Positions 39,834 through 48,498 of a stretch of 64,000 bases of DNA are shown here, one piece after another. The stretch spans positions 150,231 through 214,230 of the forward strand of contig CAZKJG010000001.1 in NCBI GenBank assembly GCA_964553045.1, read 5' to 3'. How positions within the stretch are numbered: the first letter of the stretch is position 1; every line of letters begins with the position of its first letter. The position numbers and the translations under genes are program-made. The notes beneath the pieces were generated by a model. It did no database searches. It had not been told where the DNA came from and was given only the letters and a program-made list of their open reading frames with translations. Origin of the DNA: JAWLEP01 sp964553045. Lineage in GTDB: Bacteria > Fermentibacterota > Fermentibacteria > Fermentibacterales > JCC-6.

Positions 39834-41390
39834 TCAACCCTCCCTTCCGCGCAGCAGCTCGTCCGGCCTGACGGTCATCTCCCGCAGCCGGGACAGCTCG
39901 GGGGTAACCAGGTCCCGTATGTCATCGAGCCCCAGGGCCAGCATGGCCAGACGGTCCAGGCCCAGGCCCCAGGCTATGACCGGTACGTCGACGCCCAGGG
40001 GGCGGCACACCTCCGGCCGGAAGAGGCCGGCTCCCCCGCCCTCCACCCAGCCCAGCCTGGGATGGCGGACGTGCATCTCCACCGAGGGCTCGGTGAATGG
40101 GAAGTAGGCGGGGAGGAACTTGTAGTCCTCCGCGCCGGCGATCTCCACGGCGAACAGCCTCAGAAGGCCCATCAGGTGTGTGAGGCCGATGCCCTCGCCC
40201 AGTACTATGCCCTCGATCTGGAAGAAGTCCGGCAGATGCGTGGCGTCCACCTGGTCGTAGCGGAAGCAGCGGGCCATTCCGAAGTACTTGCCGGGAACGT
40301 CGGGCCCGGAGGCCAGCGTGCGGGCGGAGAGTGACGTTCCCTGGGAGCGCATCACGGCCCGCAGGGCCTGCCGGCGGCTGAAGGTGTAGCCCCACCCCCG
40401 GCCCCGGGTGTCGCCGCCGTCCTCGTGCACAGCGGCCACCCGGGAGTAGGTCTCGTCGCCCGGCGGCTCCACCGAGCATCCCTCCTCCAGGTAGTAGACG
40501 TCGTGTATGTCCCGGGCGGGATGGAACTGGGGCATGAACAGGGCGTCGTTGTTCCAGAACTCGGATTCGGCCAGCGGCCCCCGCATCTCCTTGAATCCCA
40601 GGGCCACGAACCTGCTGCGGACGCGGTCGAGGAACTGCCGGTAGGGGTGAAGGGAACCGGTGTGTATGCGGGCCGGAGGTATGTCGACCTTGTAGCGGCG
40701 GAACCTGCCGTTCCTCCACTCGCCGCTTCGAATCACATCGGGGCTCAGACGGCCGATGGTGGTCACGTCCTCCGCCCTCCCGTAGGCCTCCCTGCCCTCT
40801 GCGGTGGCCTCCAGCGTAAGGCTGGTATCCCGGTGAACCTCCAGCTCGGCCTTCCTCTTGCTGCGCTTGGGGCTCCTCTGCCGCACCAGCTCGGCTACGT
40901 CCTCGGGAAGATCGCCCAGGAGTACGGTCTCACCATCGAGCAGGGGCCGATAGACGAGGTTCCAGTACCGGTGGAAGACCGACTCCCCCCGGGACTCGGG
41001 CTGCAGGCCTTTCGGACCCTTGCTCAGGTCCCCCGACCGCAGAAGGGCACCCAGGGCGCTGCCCCACCTGCCCCGGTCGAACGTCCCGTCCTCCTGTATA
41101 CCCTTCAGGTCAAACTCCCCGGACCGCACCTTCTCCAGCAGGGCCACCTCCGGAATGGTGCCGGTGGAGGCCAGGTCGGCTCCCAGGGGGCCCAGGCGGA
41201 CCTCGGCGGTCTCCCGCCGACCGGTCTCCCGCACCAGCCCTCGCGACAGAAGCCACTGGGCCGCACGCCTGTAGGAGCCCTCATCGGGAAGCTCGCTCTC
41301 CTCCAGGATCCGCTCCTCGGAGGCGCCTCCACTCTCCAGCAGATAGCCCAGGAGCATCTTCTCCAGCGGATGCAGGTCTCTCTGTTCCAA
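39834..41390 (-). CDS. pheS: Phenylalanyl-tRNA synthetase alpha subunit, archaeal/eukaryotic type
   Basis: 518 aa, much longer than bacterial PheS (about 340 aa). The first 200 residues are winged-helix DNA/RNA-binding-like repeats typical of the archaeal/eukaryotic alpha subunit (HPLEKMLLGYLLESGGASEERI ... GRRETAEVRL). The class II core follows with motif 1 (GFKEMRGPLAESEFWNNDALF in parts), QFHPARDIHDVYYL, motif 2 (KYFGMARCFRYDQVDATHLPDF) and motif 3 (WGLGLDRLAML). The start is TTG with GGAG 6 nt upstream. Heterotetramer partner of the adjacent PheT. Confidence 0.93.
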   Translation of the reverse strand: MEQRDLHPLEKMLLGYLLESGGASEERILEESELPDEGSYRRAAQWLLSRGLVRETGRRETAEVRLGPLGADLASTGTIPEVALLEKVRSGEFDLKGIQEDGTFDRGRWGSALGALLRSGDLSKGPKGLQPESRGESVFHRYWNLVYRPLLDGETVLLGDLPEDVAELVRQRSPKRSKRKAELEVHRDTSLTLEATAEGREAYGRAEDVTTIGRLSPDVIRSGEWRNGRFRRYKVDIPPARIHTGSLHPYRQFLDRVRSRFVALGFKEMRGPLAESEFWNNDALFMPQFHPARDIHDVYYLEEGCSVEPPGDETYSRVAAVHEDGGDTRGRGWGYTFSRRQALRAVMRSQGTSLSARTLASGPDVPGKYFGMARCFRYDQVDATHLPDFFQIEGIVLGEGIGLTHLMGLLRLFAVEIAGAEDYKFLPAYFPFTEPSVEMHVRHPRLGWVEGGGAGLFRPEVCRPLGVDVPVIAWGLGLDRLAMLALGLDDIRDLVTPELSRLREMTVRPDELLRGREG

Positions 41391-41435
41391 TTTCAGCTCC
41401 AGTCCGTTCCTATGCCCGGCCTCTGCAGTGTCATC

Positions 41436-43766
41436 TCATTTCCCCGAAGCGGCGCCGCACACCGGGAAGTCGTCCTCCAGGAACCTGCCCTGCTCGGGCC
41501 TGGGAACCGCGTTCTCCCCCAGCAGCTTCGTGGAGCACTCCGGGCACACCACCGCCCCGGGCTCCAGCAGGGCGTCGCAGACCGGGCAGACCCTGGCCAG
41601 TTCAGCGTCAACGTACCCTACAAGCTCCATGGCGGAAACGGTACCGTCGCCGTCCGAGTCGGCCGCCCCGTCCATGCCTTCTATGAGGAACGGGGTGAGG
41701 ATGCGCTCGGATACGCCGAGGTCCTCCCTGGCGGCCGTTACCACCAGGACGCGGTCTCCGGGGCCGAAGTCGTTCACGAAACCCCCGGAGTGGCAGGCGT
41801 CGATCATCAGGAGCTTCGCCGCCGGACAGCCCTCCAGCAGAGCCGCCAGGCTGTCGTCGGGAAGGTCGCCGTCGTGCAGGGCCAGGCTCTCGTCGGCGGC
41901 ATCGCTCTCCTCCGGACCCCCGGTGCCGGGAGCGGACTGCACGCCGTGGCCGCTGAAGAACACCAGCAGCCTGTCCTCCGGGCCGGCCCTGCCGGCGAGG
42001 TCGCGCAGCGCCGATACGAAGGCCTCCATCGTGGCCATCTCGTCGACGAGGAGCACGGCGTACTCGGGTTCTACGGCACCGCGGCCGGTGAGAAGCCGGT
42101 AGACGTCCAGGGCATCCGTGCTGGCCCGGTTAAGCACGTCCGAGAGCTGGCTGTAGCCGCTGATGCCCACCGCCAGGAGCCATGTCTGGCTGTGGGGGCC
42201 GGGCTCCGCCAGAACCGACCTCCCTATCAGGTCGGCGCCAAGTCCGTACCCGGCCTCCACGCCCGGATTGTAGGTGTAGACCGTCGCGCCCACCTGGATG
42301 GGCCTGTCCGCGTAGATGGCGATTGCCTCGTCGCCGGGCTCGTCCGCCAGGCTGAGATACCCCTCTGCCGTACGGTCAAAGCCGGGAGCGGTGACCCGCA
42401 GGTCCAGGTCGGCCTCCGGGGACAGGCAGTCCAGCTCGACGGAGCAGATCAGACCGCTGTCCACCCGGAAGGAGTAGTGGTCCCAGCCGTCCCCGTCCGC
42501 CGTGGCGGTCACGGAGCCGACCAACTCTTCCGGTTCCGTCCTGGAAGCACGTAACAGGCAGAGACCTCCGTCACCGGCGGGTACGTAGGCCTGAGCCCAG
42601 AGGGTGTCTCCGGCCTCCATCCAGCGCATCACCTGCTCGGTGCCCTTCATGGTCTGGGAGACCGAGGCGGCCTCGCCAGGGGAGTCGAACAGCCTCAGGT
42701 CTCCATCACGCCCCTTGTGGAAATCGGCCTCCAACAGGTAGAAACCCGGCTCGTCGGCCCGAAGCGCCGCCAGGCCCCCTCCCCGGCCGCACTCCAGCTC
42801 CATCTCGAAGGGGGCCGGAAGGGGCTCGGGAACCTCCGTGAGGTCCAGCTGGTACCTGATCCCGTTTGGCATGTCGTAACCCCGGACGGAACAGAACAGC
42901 CGCTCCTCCGATTCCGGCACCAGCAGGGCCTCCTCCATGCTGTAGGATGCGGAGGAGTAGAAGGGCTCCATGCCCCTGCCGTAGAGAACCAGGTCGGCGT
43001 CGGCATCGGTCGGGGTCCCGGCCAGGGTGAGCATCCTGCTGCGGGGGGCCGGATCCAGGGCCAGGCGCTCGACGTAGCGGGAATTCCCCAGGCTGCCGGT
43101 ACGGCTTCCGGTAAGCGTGGTGAAGCCGCCCTTTCCGTCGACCGTGAGAACGTAGCCGCCGCTTCCGGTCTTGTTGTACCTGCTCACGACCACGGTAATC
43201 GTGTCCCCTGCGGCCGCGTTCAGGGAAACGGACTCCCTGCCCTCGGCCGAATAGCCTCCGCATAGCAGCGACATCCTGTCACCGTAGACCTCGAGGTCGA
43301 GGTCCGTATCGCTGCTGCCGTCCAGAATAATGGTCCATCTTCTGTCCTCCGGCGGCAGGAATGTGCGGACTTCGGCCATGGCGTTCCCGGGGACCGCCCC
43401 CTCGGTCCGTACAGAGGCCGCGATGCTGCCGGGAACCACGGTCTCCACCGAGACGTTCACCTCATCGCCTTCCCCGGGGTCGGCGGACACGTAGAACCAG
43501 TAGTGGCGGAATGCCGAGACGAGAAGATCCTCGCCGGGGTCCGCGCGGCAGAGTATCTCCCCGCTTTCGTCGTAGGCCGTGAGAACCGACGGCCTGTCGG
43601 CGGCTACCCTGAGGATCGTGTAGTCGTCTTCCACCACCCGCAGCCATGCCAGGCTGTCACCGGCGGCGACCCGGACCTCGTCTCCGGCCTCCAGCACGGG
43701 AATACCCGCGCCGCCGTCGGGAATGGCTCCGTCGAGAATCACCAGCAGGATCGCCGCTGACAGCAT
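41436..43766 (-). CDS. Secreted caspase-like (C14) protease with EF-hand and zinc ribbon
   Basis: 776 aa from ATG 43766, which begins a signal peptide (MLSAAILLVILDGAIP); an in-frame ATG at 43814 would add 16 basic residues. Residues about 30-510 are several beta domains of the PPC type (DTDLDLEVYG, DADADLVLYG, EADLDLRVTA). The caspase fold follows (about 520-690) with TWLLAVGISGY at strand 1, catalytic His607 in LLVFFSGHGVQS and Cys658 in LLMIDACHSGGF. Then come a canonical EF-hand loop (DSDGDGTVSAME, about 702-713) and a C-terminal zinc ribbon (CPVC ... CPEC). Calcium control is plausible by analogy with metacaspases. Upstream of pheS on the same strand. Confidence 0.85.
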   Translation of the reverse strand: MLSAAILLVILDGAIPDGGAGIPVLEAGDEVRVAAGDSLAWLRVVEDDYTILRVAADRPSVLTAYDESGEILCRADPGEDLLVSAFRHYWFYVSADPGEGDEVNVSVETVVPGSIAASVRTEGAVPGNAMAEVRTFLPPEDRRWTIILDGSSDTDLDLEVYGDRMSLLCGGYSAEGRESVSLNAAAGDTITVVVSRYNKTGSGGYVLTVDGKGGFTTLTGSRTGSLGNSRYVERLALDPAPRSRMLTLAGTPTDADADLVLYGRGMEPFYSSASYSMEEALLVPESEERLFCSVRGYDMPNGIRYQLDLTEVPEPLPAPFEMELECGRGGGLAALRADEPGFYLLEADFHKGRDGDLRLFDSPGEAASVSQTMKGTEQVMRWMEAGDTLWAQAYVPAGDGGLCLLRASRTEPEELVGSVTATADGDGWDHYSFRVDSGLICSVELDCLSPEADLDLRVTAPGFDRTAEGYLSLADEPGDEAIAIYADRPIQVGATVYTYNPGVEAGYGLGADLIGRSVLAEPGPHSQTWLLAVGISGYSQLSDVLNRASTDALDVYRLLTGRGAVEPEYAVLLVDEMATMEAFVSALRDLAGRAGPEDRLLVFFSGHGVQSAPGTGGPEESDAADESLALHDGDLPDDSLAALLEGCPAAKLLMIDACHSGGFVNDFGPGDRVLVVTAAREDLGVSERILTPFLIEGMDGAADSDGDGTVSAMELVGYVDAELARVCPVCDALLEPGAVVCPECSTKLLGENAVPRPEQGRFLEDDFPVCGAASGK

Positions 43767-43883
43767 CCGTAACCCCCGGTATCCGTTGCGGGGCCGGCGA
43801 CCGCGGCGCCCCATGCGCCGGGAAAGACCCCGCCCGTGGACAGCAGAACAATGGCTAAGATATGTGAAAAGGTGCGCCGGCGG

Positions 43884-44579
43884 CTAACCTTCGTCCGAGT
43901 CGCCTGCCACGAACTCGCTGAAGGACTCGACCGACATCTGAATGCCCTCCGCCGTACGCAGCCTCGCGGCGAGGTCGTAGATGACCAGCAGGGCGTAGCC
44001 CCGAAGCTCCCGGGATATCGACACCACCGCGGGAACGGTCTGGCCGGGGTAGGTCACCCCTATCTGCTCCCGGCTCTCACCGTAGCTCTCCTCCGGCCAC
44101 ACTGAGAACACCGCCTTCAGCCTGGGGTCGAACCTGTCGGCGGATCGCAGCATGGTCTTGAAGAGGTCGAAGTCTCCGCCCAGGTGGTGCAGGGACGACT
44201 GCATCTGCTTCGGAGTCCGCCTGGTGTTCTCGCCGGGAGGCGGTATTCGAGTGACGAAAGACAGGCCCTCCGACCTTGGGTAGCCCAGCTCCAGAAGCGC
44301 CTGGGCCTCCTCCAGCGCCGCGCCGTAGAGCATGGCGGCGTCCCGGGGATGGAGCGAGGCGGCCAGCTCGGCCGACTCCGACCATACGCTCATCTGACGC
44401 GACAGCCCCTTCACCCTCGACCCCGAGGGCGTGCGGGATATCTCCCGGACGTGGTTGCGCAGGGAAGCGAACTGCGGAATCCAGACCGTGCTTCCCCGGC
44501 CGCCGCTCCACAGGGACAAGTGGTGAAGGGCCCTGGAAACATCGTAGCCGCTTCGGAAAGAGCTTGGGAATGTCAGCAT
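43884..44579 (-). CDS. Hypothetical protein downstream of xerD
   Basis: 231 aa, no signal peptide and no recognised family. It is a mixed alpha/beta sequence with LTFPSSFRSGYDVSRALHHLSLWSGG at the start, a helical middle (AMLYGAALEEAQALLELGY) and a beta-rich end (PAVVSISRELRGYALLVIYDLAARL). ATG at 44579 overlaps the xerD stop by 7 nt, so it is co-translated with it. The 117-bp gap to the caspase-like gene holds nothing I can call. Confidence 0.68.
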   Translation of the reverse strand: MLTFPSSFRSGYDVSRALHHLSLWSGGRGSTVWIPQFASLRNHVREISRTPSGSRVKGLSRQMSVWSESAELAASLHPRDAAMLYGAALEEAQALLELGYPRSEGLSFVTRIPPPGENTRRTPKQMQSSLHHLGGDFDLFKTMLRSADRFDPRLKAVFSVWPEESYGESREQIGVTYPGQTVPAVVSISRELRGYALLVIYDLAARLRTAEGIQMSVESFSEFVAGDSDEG

Positions 44580-45469
44580 TCGTTCGCCCTGGGATGGCAG
44601 GACTGAATAATCCTGCGCAGATGGGACGCGCCAACGCTGGTGTAGATCTCCGTGGTGCTGATGTCGGCGTGACCCAGCAGCTCCTGGACCACTCGCAGGT
44701 CGGCGCCGCCCTCCAGCAGATGTGTGGCGAAGGAGTGCCTGAGTATATGCGGGTAGAGGCGCCGGTCGATTCCGGCCAAACGTCCCGCCTTTCTCACCAC
44801 GTTCCATACCGCCATCCTGGACATGGGCCCTCCCCTGTAGGTGAGGAAGAGGTTGGGATGGCTCCGGGCCCGCATGAGCTTAGGCCGTACCTCGGTAACA
44901 TACCTCTGCAGCCATCTGGTCGCCTGGGGCCCCATGGGCACCAGCCGCTCCTTCCGGCCCTTTCCCAGGGGCCTGACCAGCATGTCCTCGAGGTATACGC
45001 GGCTCACGGTGATCTCCACGAGCTCGCTCTCCCGCAGCCCGGAGCCGTAGGCCAGCTCCATGATGCAGCGGTTGCGGACCGAGAGACTGCCGGAGCCGTC
45101 GAAGGCCTCCACCAGTCGTTCGGCCTCCCTTACGCTCAAGGCCTCCGGAAGGTACCTGCCGCCGCGGGGGGGCGAGAGCATCGCGGTGGGATCGTCCGCC
45201 CTGAGGCCGCCGTCCCGAAGGTGTCTGAAGTAACCCCTGAGGCTGGAGAGCTTGCGACGAACGCTTCGCGAGGTGAGACCACCTCTGGCCAGGTCGGCCA
45301 GGTACTCGGCCAGGTCGCCCGTGGTTGCCTCCCGAAGGGCATGACCCATGTTGGCCGTCATCCAGCGGCCCGCGTGGCGGAGGTCGGATCCATAGGCCCT
45401 TACGGTACGGGAGGACAACGACCGCTCCAGGGCCAGGAAACCCAGGTATCCGTCAACGCTCTCATCCAT
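44573..45469 (-). CDS. xerD: Site-specific tyrosine recombinase XerC/XerD type
   Basis: 298 aa, the length of XerC/D. N-terminal SAM-like core-binding domain (VDGYLGFLALERSLSSRTVRAYGSDL). The catalytic domain has all residues: Arg in GSGLRESELV, Lys in GKGRKERLVP, HxxR in HILRHSFATHLL, His in LLGHADISTTEIY and the nucleophile Tyr just after it. Likely resolves chromosome dimers at dif; XerC and XerD cannot be separated by eye. No integrase-type neighbours, and it sits in an operon of cell-envelope and housekeeping genes, so mobile-element origin is unlikely. Confidence 0.9.
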   Translation of the reverse strand: MDESVDGYLGFLALERSLSSRTVRAYGSDLRHAGRWMTANMGHALREATTGDLAEYLADLARGGLTSRSVRRKLSSLRGYFRHLRDGGLRADDPTAMLSPPRGGRYLPEALSVREAERLVEAFDGSGSLSVRNRCIMELAYGSGLRESELVEITVSRVYLEDMLVRPLGKGRKERLVPMGPQATRWLQRYVTEVRPKLMRARSHPNLFLTYRGGPMSRMAVWNVVRKAGRLAGIDRRLYPHILRHSFATHLLEGGADLRVVQELLGHADISTTEIYTSVGASHLRRIIQSCHPRANEC

Positions 45470-46628
45470 CCGCGCCTATCCACTTCCGAAAGCTCTCCGC
45501 CCCCTGCGGAGAGAAAGGCGCGGGGGGACGCTGGTCCTCCCCGAGCACGCTTACTGTGGCTCCCCGAAGTTCCAGGGCCCGGGCCATCCCTTCGGCCCTC
45601 TCGCGGGTCTCGAAGCCGGCCACCAATGCGGGATAGCCGTCGAGGACCCGGTCGAGGTCGGACTCGGTCATCGAGAGGATCACCCGAAGCGCGTCCTTCA
45701 CGGATGCGGCCATGTGGCTGGACGGCCGGTGCAGCAGCAGCCGGTACCTGTAGCCCGGTTCCGGTGGTGCGGCAGGCTCCGGTTCGGGGGCTTCGACGAA
45801 CTCGACCACCGGCGGCGGCTCCACAGGCCCGGCGGGCTCGATAACCTCTACCACCGGCGGCGGGACGAAGCCGGATCTGGGCTTGCAGAACCGGAGGGTG
45901 GGGGGCGCCTCCTCCGGCTGCTGCTCCAGTTCCTCCTCTATCACGGGGGGAGCCTGCGGCTCCTCCGGGGGTGGAGGCGGGAGGAAGCAGATCCTGGGTG
46001 GAGGGGCGGAGGCCCTCTGCGGCTCTCTGGAGGGAATGGGGGGGCTGGCGGGAGCGGGCGGTGGTTCTTCGGAGACCTCCTCGCTCCGGCGGGATTCCCC
46101 CTCGGCTGCCGGCTCTCTGCCGGCCTCGGAGCCCCCGGGACCCCGAGGCCGCACCTCGGGGTGATCCATAACCGGCTTCATGTCTATCATTCCACCGGCC
46201 TTCGTGATGGCCCTGCGTATCTTGCGGGCGGTATCGTGATCGGTGCCGTCGCGGAGTACGAAGGGGATCTTGGACAGCCACAGCACCACCTGCTCCGGGG
46301 GAAGGCCGCTCAGACGCTGCAGGGATTCCCGCAGCCGGGCCCTGTAGCCGGGCTTGTAGCCTGTGAGAACGACTCTGAACAGGGTTGGGCCCGTGTCCGC
46401 CCGCCTGTCCCCGGGCGCCGGCACAGCGGTGGCCTCCAGGCCGAAGTCATCGCGAAGGGATCGGGCCAGGCTGGACGCCCGGGGCCTGTCGAAGCCGGTG
46501 CCCGCTATCAGCGTCCCGCGTCGCAGGGCCCGCAGCAGCTCCCCCCTGTTCAGCCCCGTCAGGTCGCCCAGGGTGCCGAGAGCCTCACCGGAGGGATTCT
46601 CGGCATGAACTACTACCTTCCAGTCCAA
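45462..46628 (-). CDS. Protein with three L7/L12 C-terminal-like domains and proline-rich linker
   Basis: 388 aa. Three segments (about 1-70, 84-152 and 295-375) share a pattern like the C-terminal domain of ribosomal protein L7/L12 or ClpS: for example VVLTGYKPGYRARLRESLQR, SGLPPEQVVLWLSKIPFVLR, ARKIRRAITKAGGMIDM. Between the second and third lies a long Pro/Glu-rich linker (PPPPPEEP, EAPEPEPAAPPEPG). No signal peptide. Such folds bind other proteins, so an adaptor or scaffold is likely. The start is TTG one base after the LysM gene stop, without a clear ribosome binding site. Its 3' end overlaps xerD by 8 nt. Confidence 0.72.
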   Translation of the reverse strand: MDWKVVVHAENPSGEALGTLGDLTGLNRGELLRALRRGTLIAGTGFDRPRASSLARSLRDDFGLEATAVPAPGDRRADTGPTLFRVVLTGYKPGYRARLRESLQRLSGLPPEQVVLWLSKIPFVLRDGTDHDTARKIRRAITKAGGMIDMKPVMDHPEVRPRGPGGSEAGREPAAEGESRRSEEVSEEPPPAPASPPIPSREPQRASAPPPRICFLPPPPPEEPQAPPVIEEELEQQPEEAPPTLRFCKPRSGFVPPPVVEVIEPAGPVEPPPVVEFVEAPEPEPAAPPEPGYRYRLLLHRPSSHMAASVKDALRVILSMTESDLDRVLDGYPALVAGFETRERAEGMARALELRGATVSVLGEDQRPPAPFSPQGAESFRKWIGADG

Positions 46629-46629
46629 G

Positions 46630-47655
46630 CTACTGGCTGCGCCTGACCAGGTGAATCCTCTCTCCCACCTGAACCAGATCGCTGTTCAGGCTGCCGCTGA
46701 TGAGAACCGAGGAGCTCTGCGGCCTCGTGGAGAGTATCACCATTTCCACAACCGGAATGTCGGCGGTCTCAACGGTCTCTCCAGCAGGGGTCACTACGCT
46801 CTCGCCGTACTCGTACGCCGCGAACATGTCCCCCACCGAGAGGTTGTCGGACGATCCCCGGTCGATGTAGACCACGTCGTAGGGGAAGGCGTCTCTGAAC
46901 TCGGGCTTCCTGAGGCCCACCACGTAGGCGGTCATGTCCGAAACCACCGGCTGGGGGTTGATGGAGACGTCTCCGGCCGGCTCGTACGGCGCCACGACGT
47001 CCCCCACCTCTACCGGAAGGTAAGCATGCTCGAGCTTGGCAACCGATGTCTCGGCATGGGACTCCAGCACCCTGCAGACACCGACCACGCGTATCACCTG
47101 GCCGAAGTGCGACCCTGTCTCCGGGTCGTTCACCATCTCGGCCTCGCGCAACAGCTGGAAAACACTGCCGGGCTCCACGCCCTCGTCGGTACCCATGTCG
47201 AGCTCGACCAGGTCGCCCATTATGGCGATCTGCCTGCGCTGGGACGAGGCTTCTTCGGCATCCACCTCCACCACGTAGCCCCTGGGATCAAGCGGATCGG
47301 TGGCAACCCACCCGGCGGTCTCTATCCTGAGTCTGCTCAGCATTGGTACGTTGGCGGCCCGATTGGGCACGGTGACGGTGGAATAGTTCACCATCGACTC
47401 GCTCGACTGCGCGATGCCGCCCTCCGCGCCGGGTATGACGATCGTCTCGCCCGGCTGCAGGCTGCCGGGGCCCGAAAGCTCCGGATTTGCCTGGAGGATC
47501 TCCTCCCAGCGCTGAGGGTCGCCGTAGAATCTAACCGCCAGGTCCCAAAGAGTATCACCGTAGCCGACCATGTACTCGTAGTTCTCGGCCTCCGCGGCCA
47601 CCGGGGCGAGCAACAGCCCCAGAGCCGACGCGATCAAAAGAATCCTGCAGCCCAT
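46630..47655 (-). CDS. LysM-domain secreted protein
   Basis: 341 aa. Signal peptide (MGCRILLIASALGLLLAPVAAEA), then one LysM peptidoglycan-binding domain (YMVGYGDTLWDLAVRFYGDP ... NPELSGPGSLQPGETIVIPG), and about 230 residues of beta-rich sequence with no known family (GDLVELDMGTDEGVEPGSVFQL, VVSDMTAYVVGLRKPEF). It likely attaches to the cell wall. First gene after a strong promoter (47715-47744), leading the unit with the L7/L12-like gene and xerD. Confidence 0.85.
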   Translation of the reverse strand: MGCRILLIASALGLLLAPVAAEAENYEYMVGYGDTLWDLAVRFYGDPQRWEEILQANPELSGPGSLQPGETIVIPGAEGGIAQSSESMVNYSTVTVPNRAANVPMLSRLRIETAGWVATDPLDPRGYVVEVDAEEASSQRRQIAIMGDLVELDMGTDEGVEPGSVFQLLREAEMVNDPETGSHFGQVIRVVGVCRVLESHAETSVAKLEHAYLPVEVGDVVAPYEPAGDVSINPQPVVSDMTAYVVGLRKPEFRDAFPYDVVYIDRGSSDNLSVGDMFAAYEYGESVVTPAGETVETADIPVVEMVILSTRPQSSSVLISGSLNSDLVQVGERIHLVRRSQ

Positions 47656-47714
47656 CTCCTACCTCCCAGCCAGCGTGCACACCTTTCAAGGCATGAATCT
47701 CATAACTTCATAAT

Positions 47715-47744
47715 ATTCTAACTTCACGATTTATTGAATGTCAA
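47715..47744 (-). promoter_or_regulatory. Strong promoter of the LysM-xerD operon
   Basis: On the minus strand, consensus TTGACA (47744-47739), 18 bp, then TAGAAT (47720-47715), inside an AT-rich island (about 47690-47745) that contrasts with the GC-rich surroundings. Leader of about 50 nt to the ATG at 47655. Confidence 0.7.
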
Positions 47745-47789
47745 CAACTCCCCAGTCACTGCCGAGTCCATGTTCGGCGCCGCCGCGGG

Positions 47790-48497
47790 TCAGCGCAGAT
47801 GCGGATAGAGGGCCCAGTGCCCCCGCCCGGCCGGCTCCTCCAGCACCAGGGATACCGTGTAGTAGCCCGCTGTGGAGTCCGGCGGCGAGTTCACGGCGAG
47901 GTATATCTCCCCCGCGCTCTCTACGGGACCCTGCCAGCTATCTCCCACCGCAACCGGAGCGGACTCGGTGCCGACCCTCATCACCAGCTGGCCGTTCGTT
48001 GCCGCGGGCACCTGGGCGATGGCGCTGCTGAACCGGTCCTGTCCGCCGGGACCCGCGGAGCCGGTCTCCACGCTCACCCGGCCGGCTGCGGCCACCCTCA
48101 CCACGCTACCCTCGGCTGCGGCCAGGTGAGTGTTGTACCAGCTTCCGTTGGCCGGCACGTCGACCAGGTCGGTGACGGCCTCCGTCGGCGGCCAGTAGAT
48201 CGCGGCCACCTTTCCCTCCTCCAGGTCTATGCTTCCCTCGTCCGTATCGACGGTGAAACCTCTCCCGTCACTGGTGACCATCCCGATGCATGTGGCGCCG
48301 CCGGAGAGGGTCACCCTTGCCCGTTCACCGGTCGGGGCCGGCGTAACCAGACCGTCGATCTCCACGCCTGAGCCGTCGATGGCGGTCAGGGTGCCGATTA
48401 CCACCTGTCCGTCGGGGGTGACCAGCCGGTCCACCGGCTCTCCCCCGCAGCTCAGCGCAATAAGCAGCAGAAGGGCTGCCGCCGGAAGCTCTCTCAT
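47790..48497 (-). CDS. Lipoprotein with a PA-IL (LecA)-like lectin domain
   Basis: 235 aa. Lipoprotein signal MRELPAAALLLLIALSC. Residues about 25-100 carry two beta repeats (LVTPDGQVVIGTLTAIDGSG and GMVTSDGRGFTVDTDEGSI). Residues about 110-225 resemble the galactose-binding PA-IL/LecA lectin: DVPANGSWYNTHLAAAEGSVVRVAAAGRV, the GQLVMRVG strand (GALVMKIG in LecA) and the final IYLAVNSPPDSTAGYYTVSLVL. The calcium-site residues of LecA are not clearly kept, so sugar binding is uncertain. It starts one base after the lon stop and is the last gene of that operon. Confidence 0.72.
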   Translation of the reverse strand: MRELPAAALLLLIALSCGGEPVDRLVTPDGQVVIGTLTAIDGSGVEIDGLVTPAPTGERARVTLSGGATCIGMVTSDGRGFTVDTDEGSIDLEEGKVAAIYWPPTEAVTDLVDVPANGSWYNTHLAAAEGSVVRVAAAGRVSVETGSAGPGGQDRFSSAIAQVPAATNGQLVMRVGTESAPVAVGDSWQGPVESAGEIYLAVNSPPDSTAGYYTVSLVLEEPAGRGHWALYPHLR

Positions 48498-48498
48498 G

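Noticed and set aside
44573..45469. xerD as the integrase of a mobile element
   Set aside because: Normal XerC/D length, in an operon with LysM and housekeeping genes, and no flanking repeats, attachment sites or phage genes.
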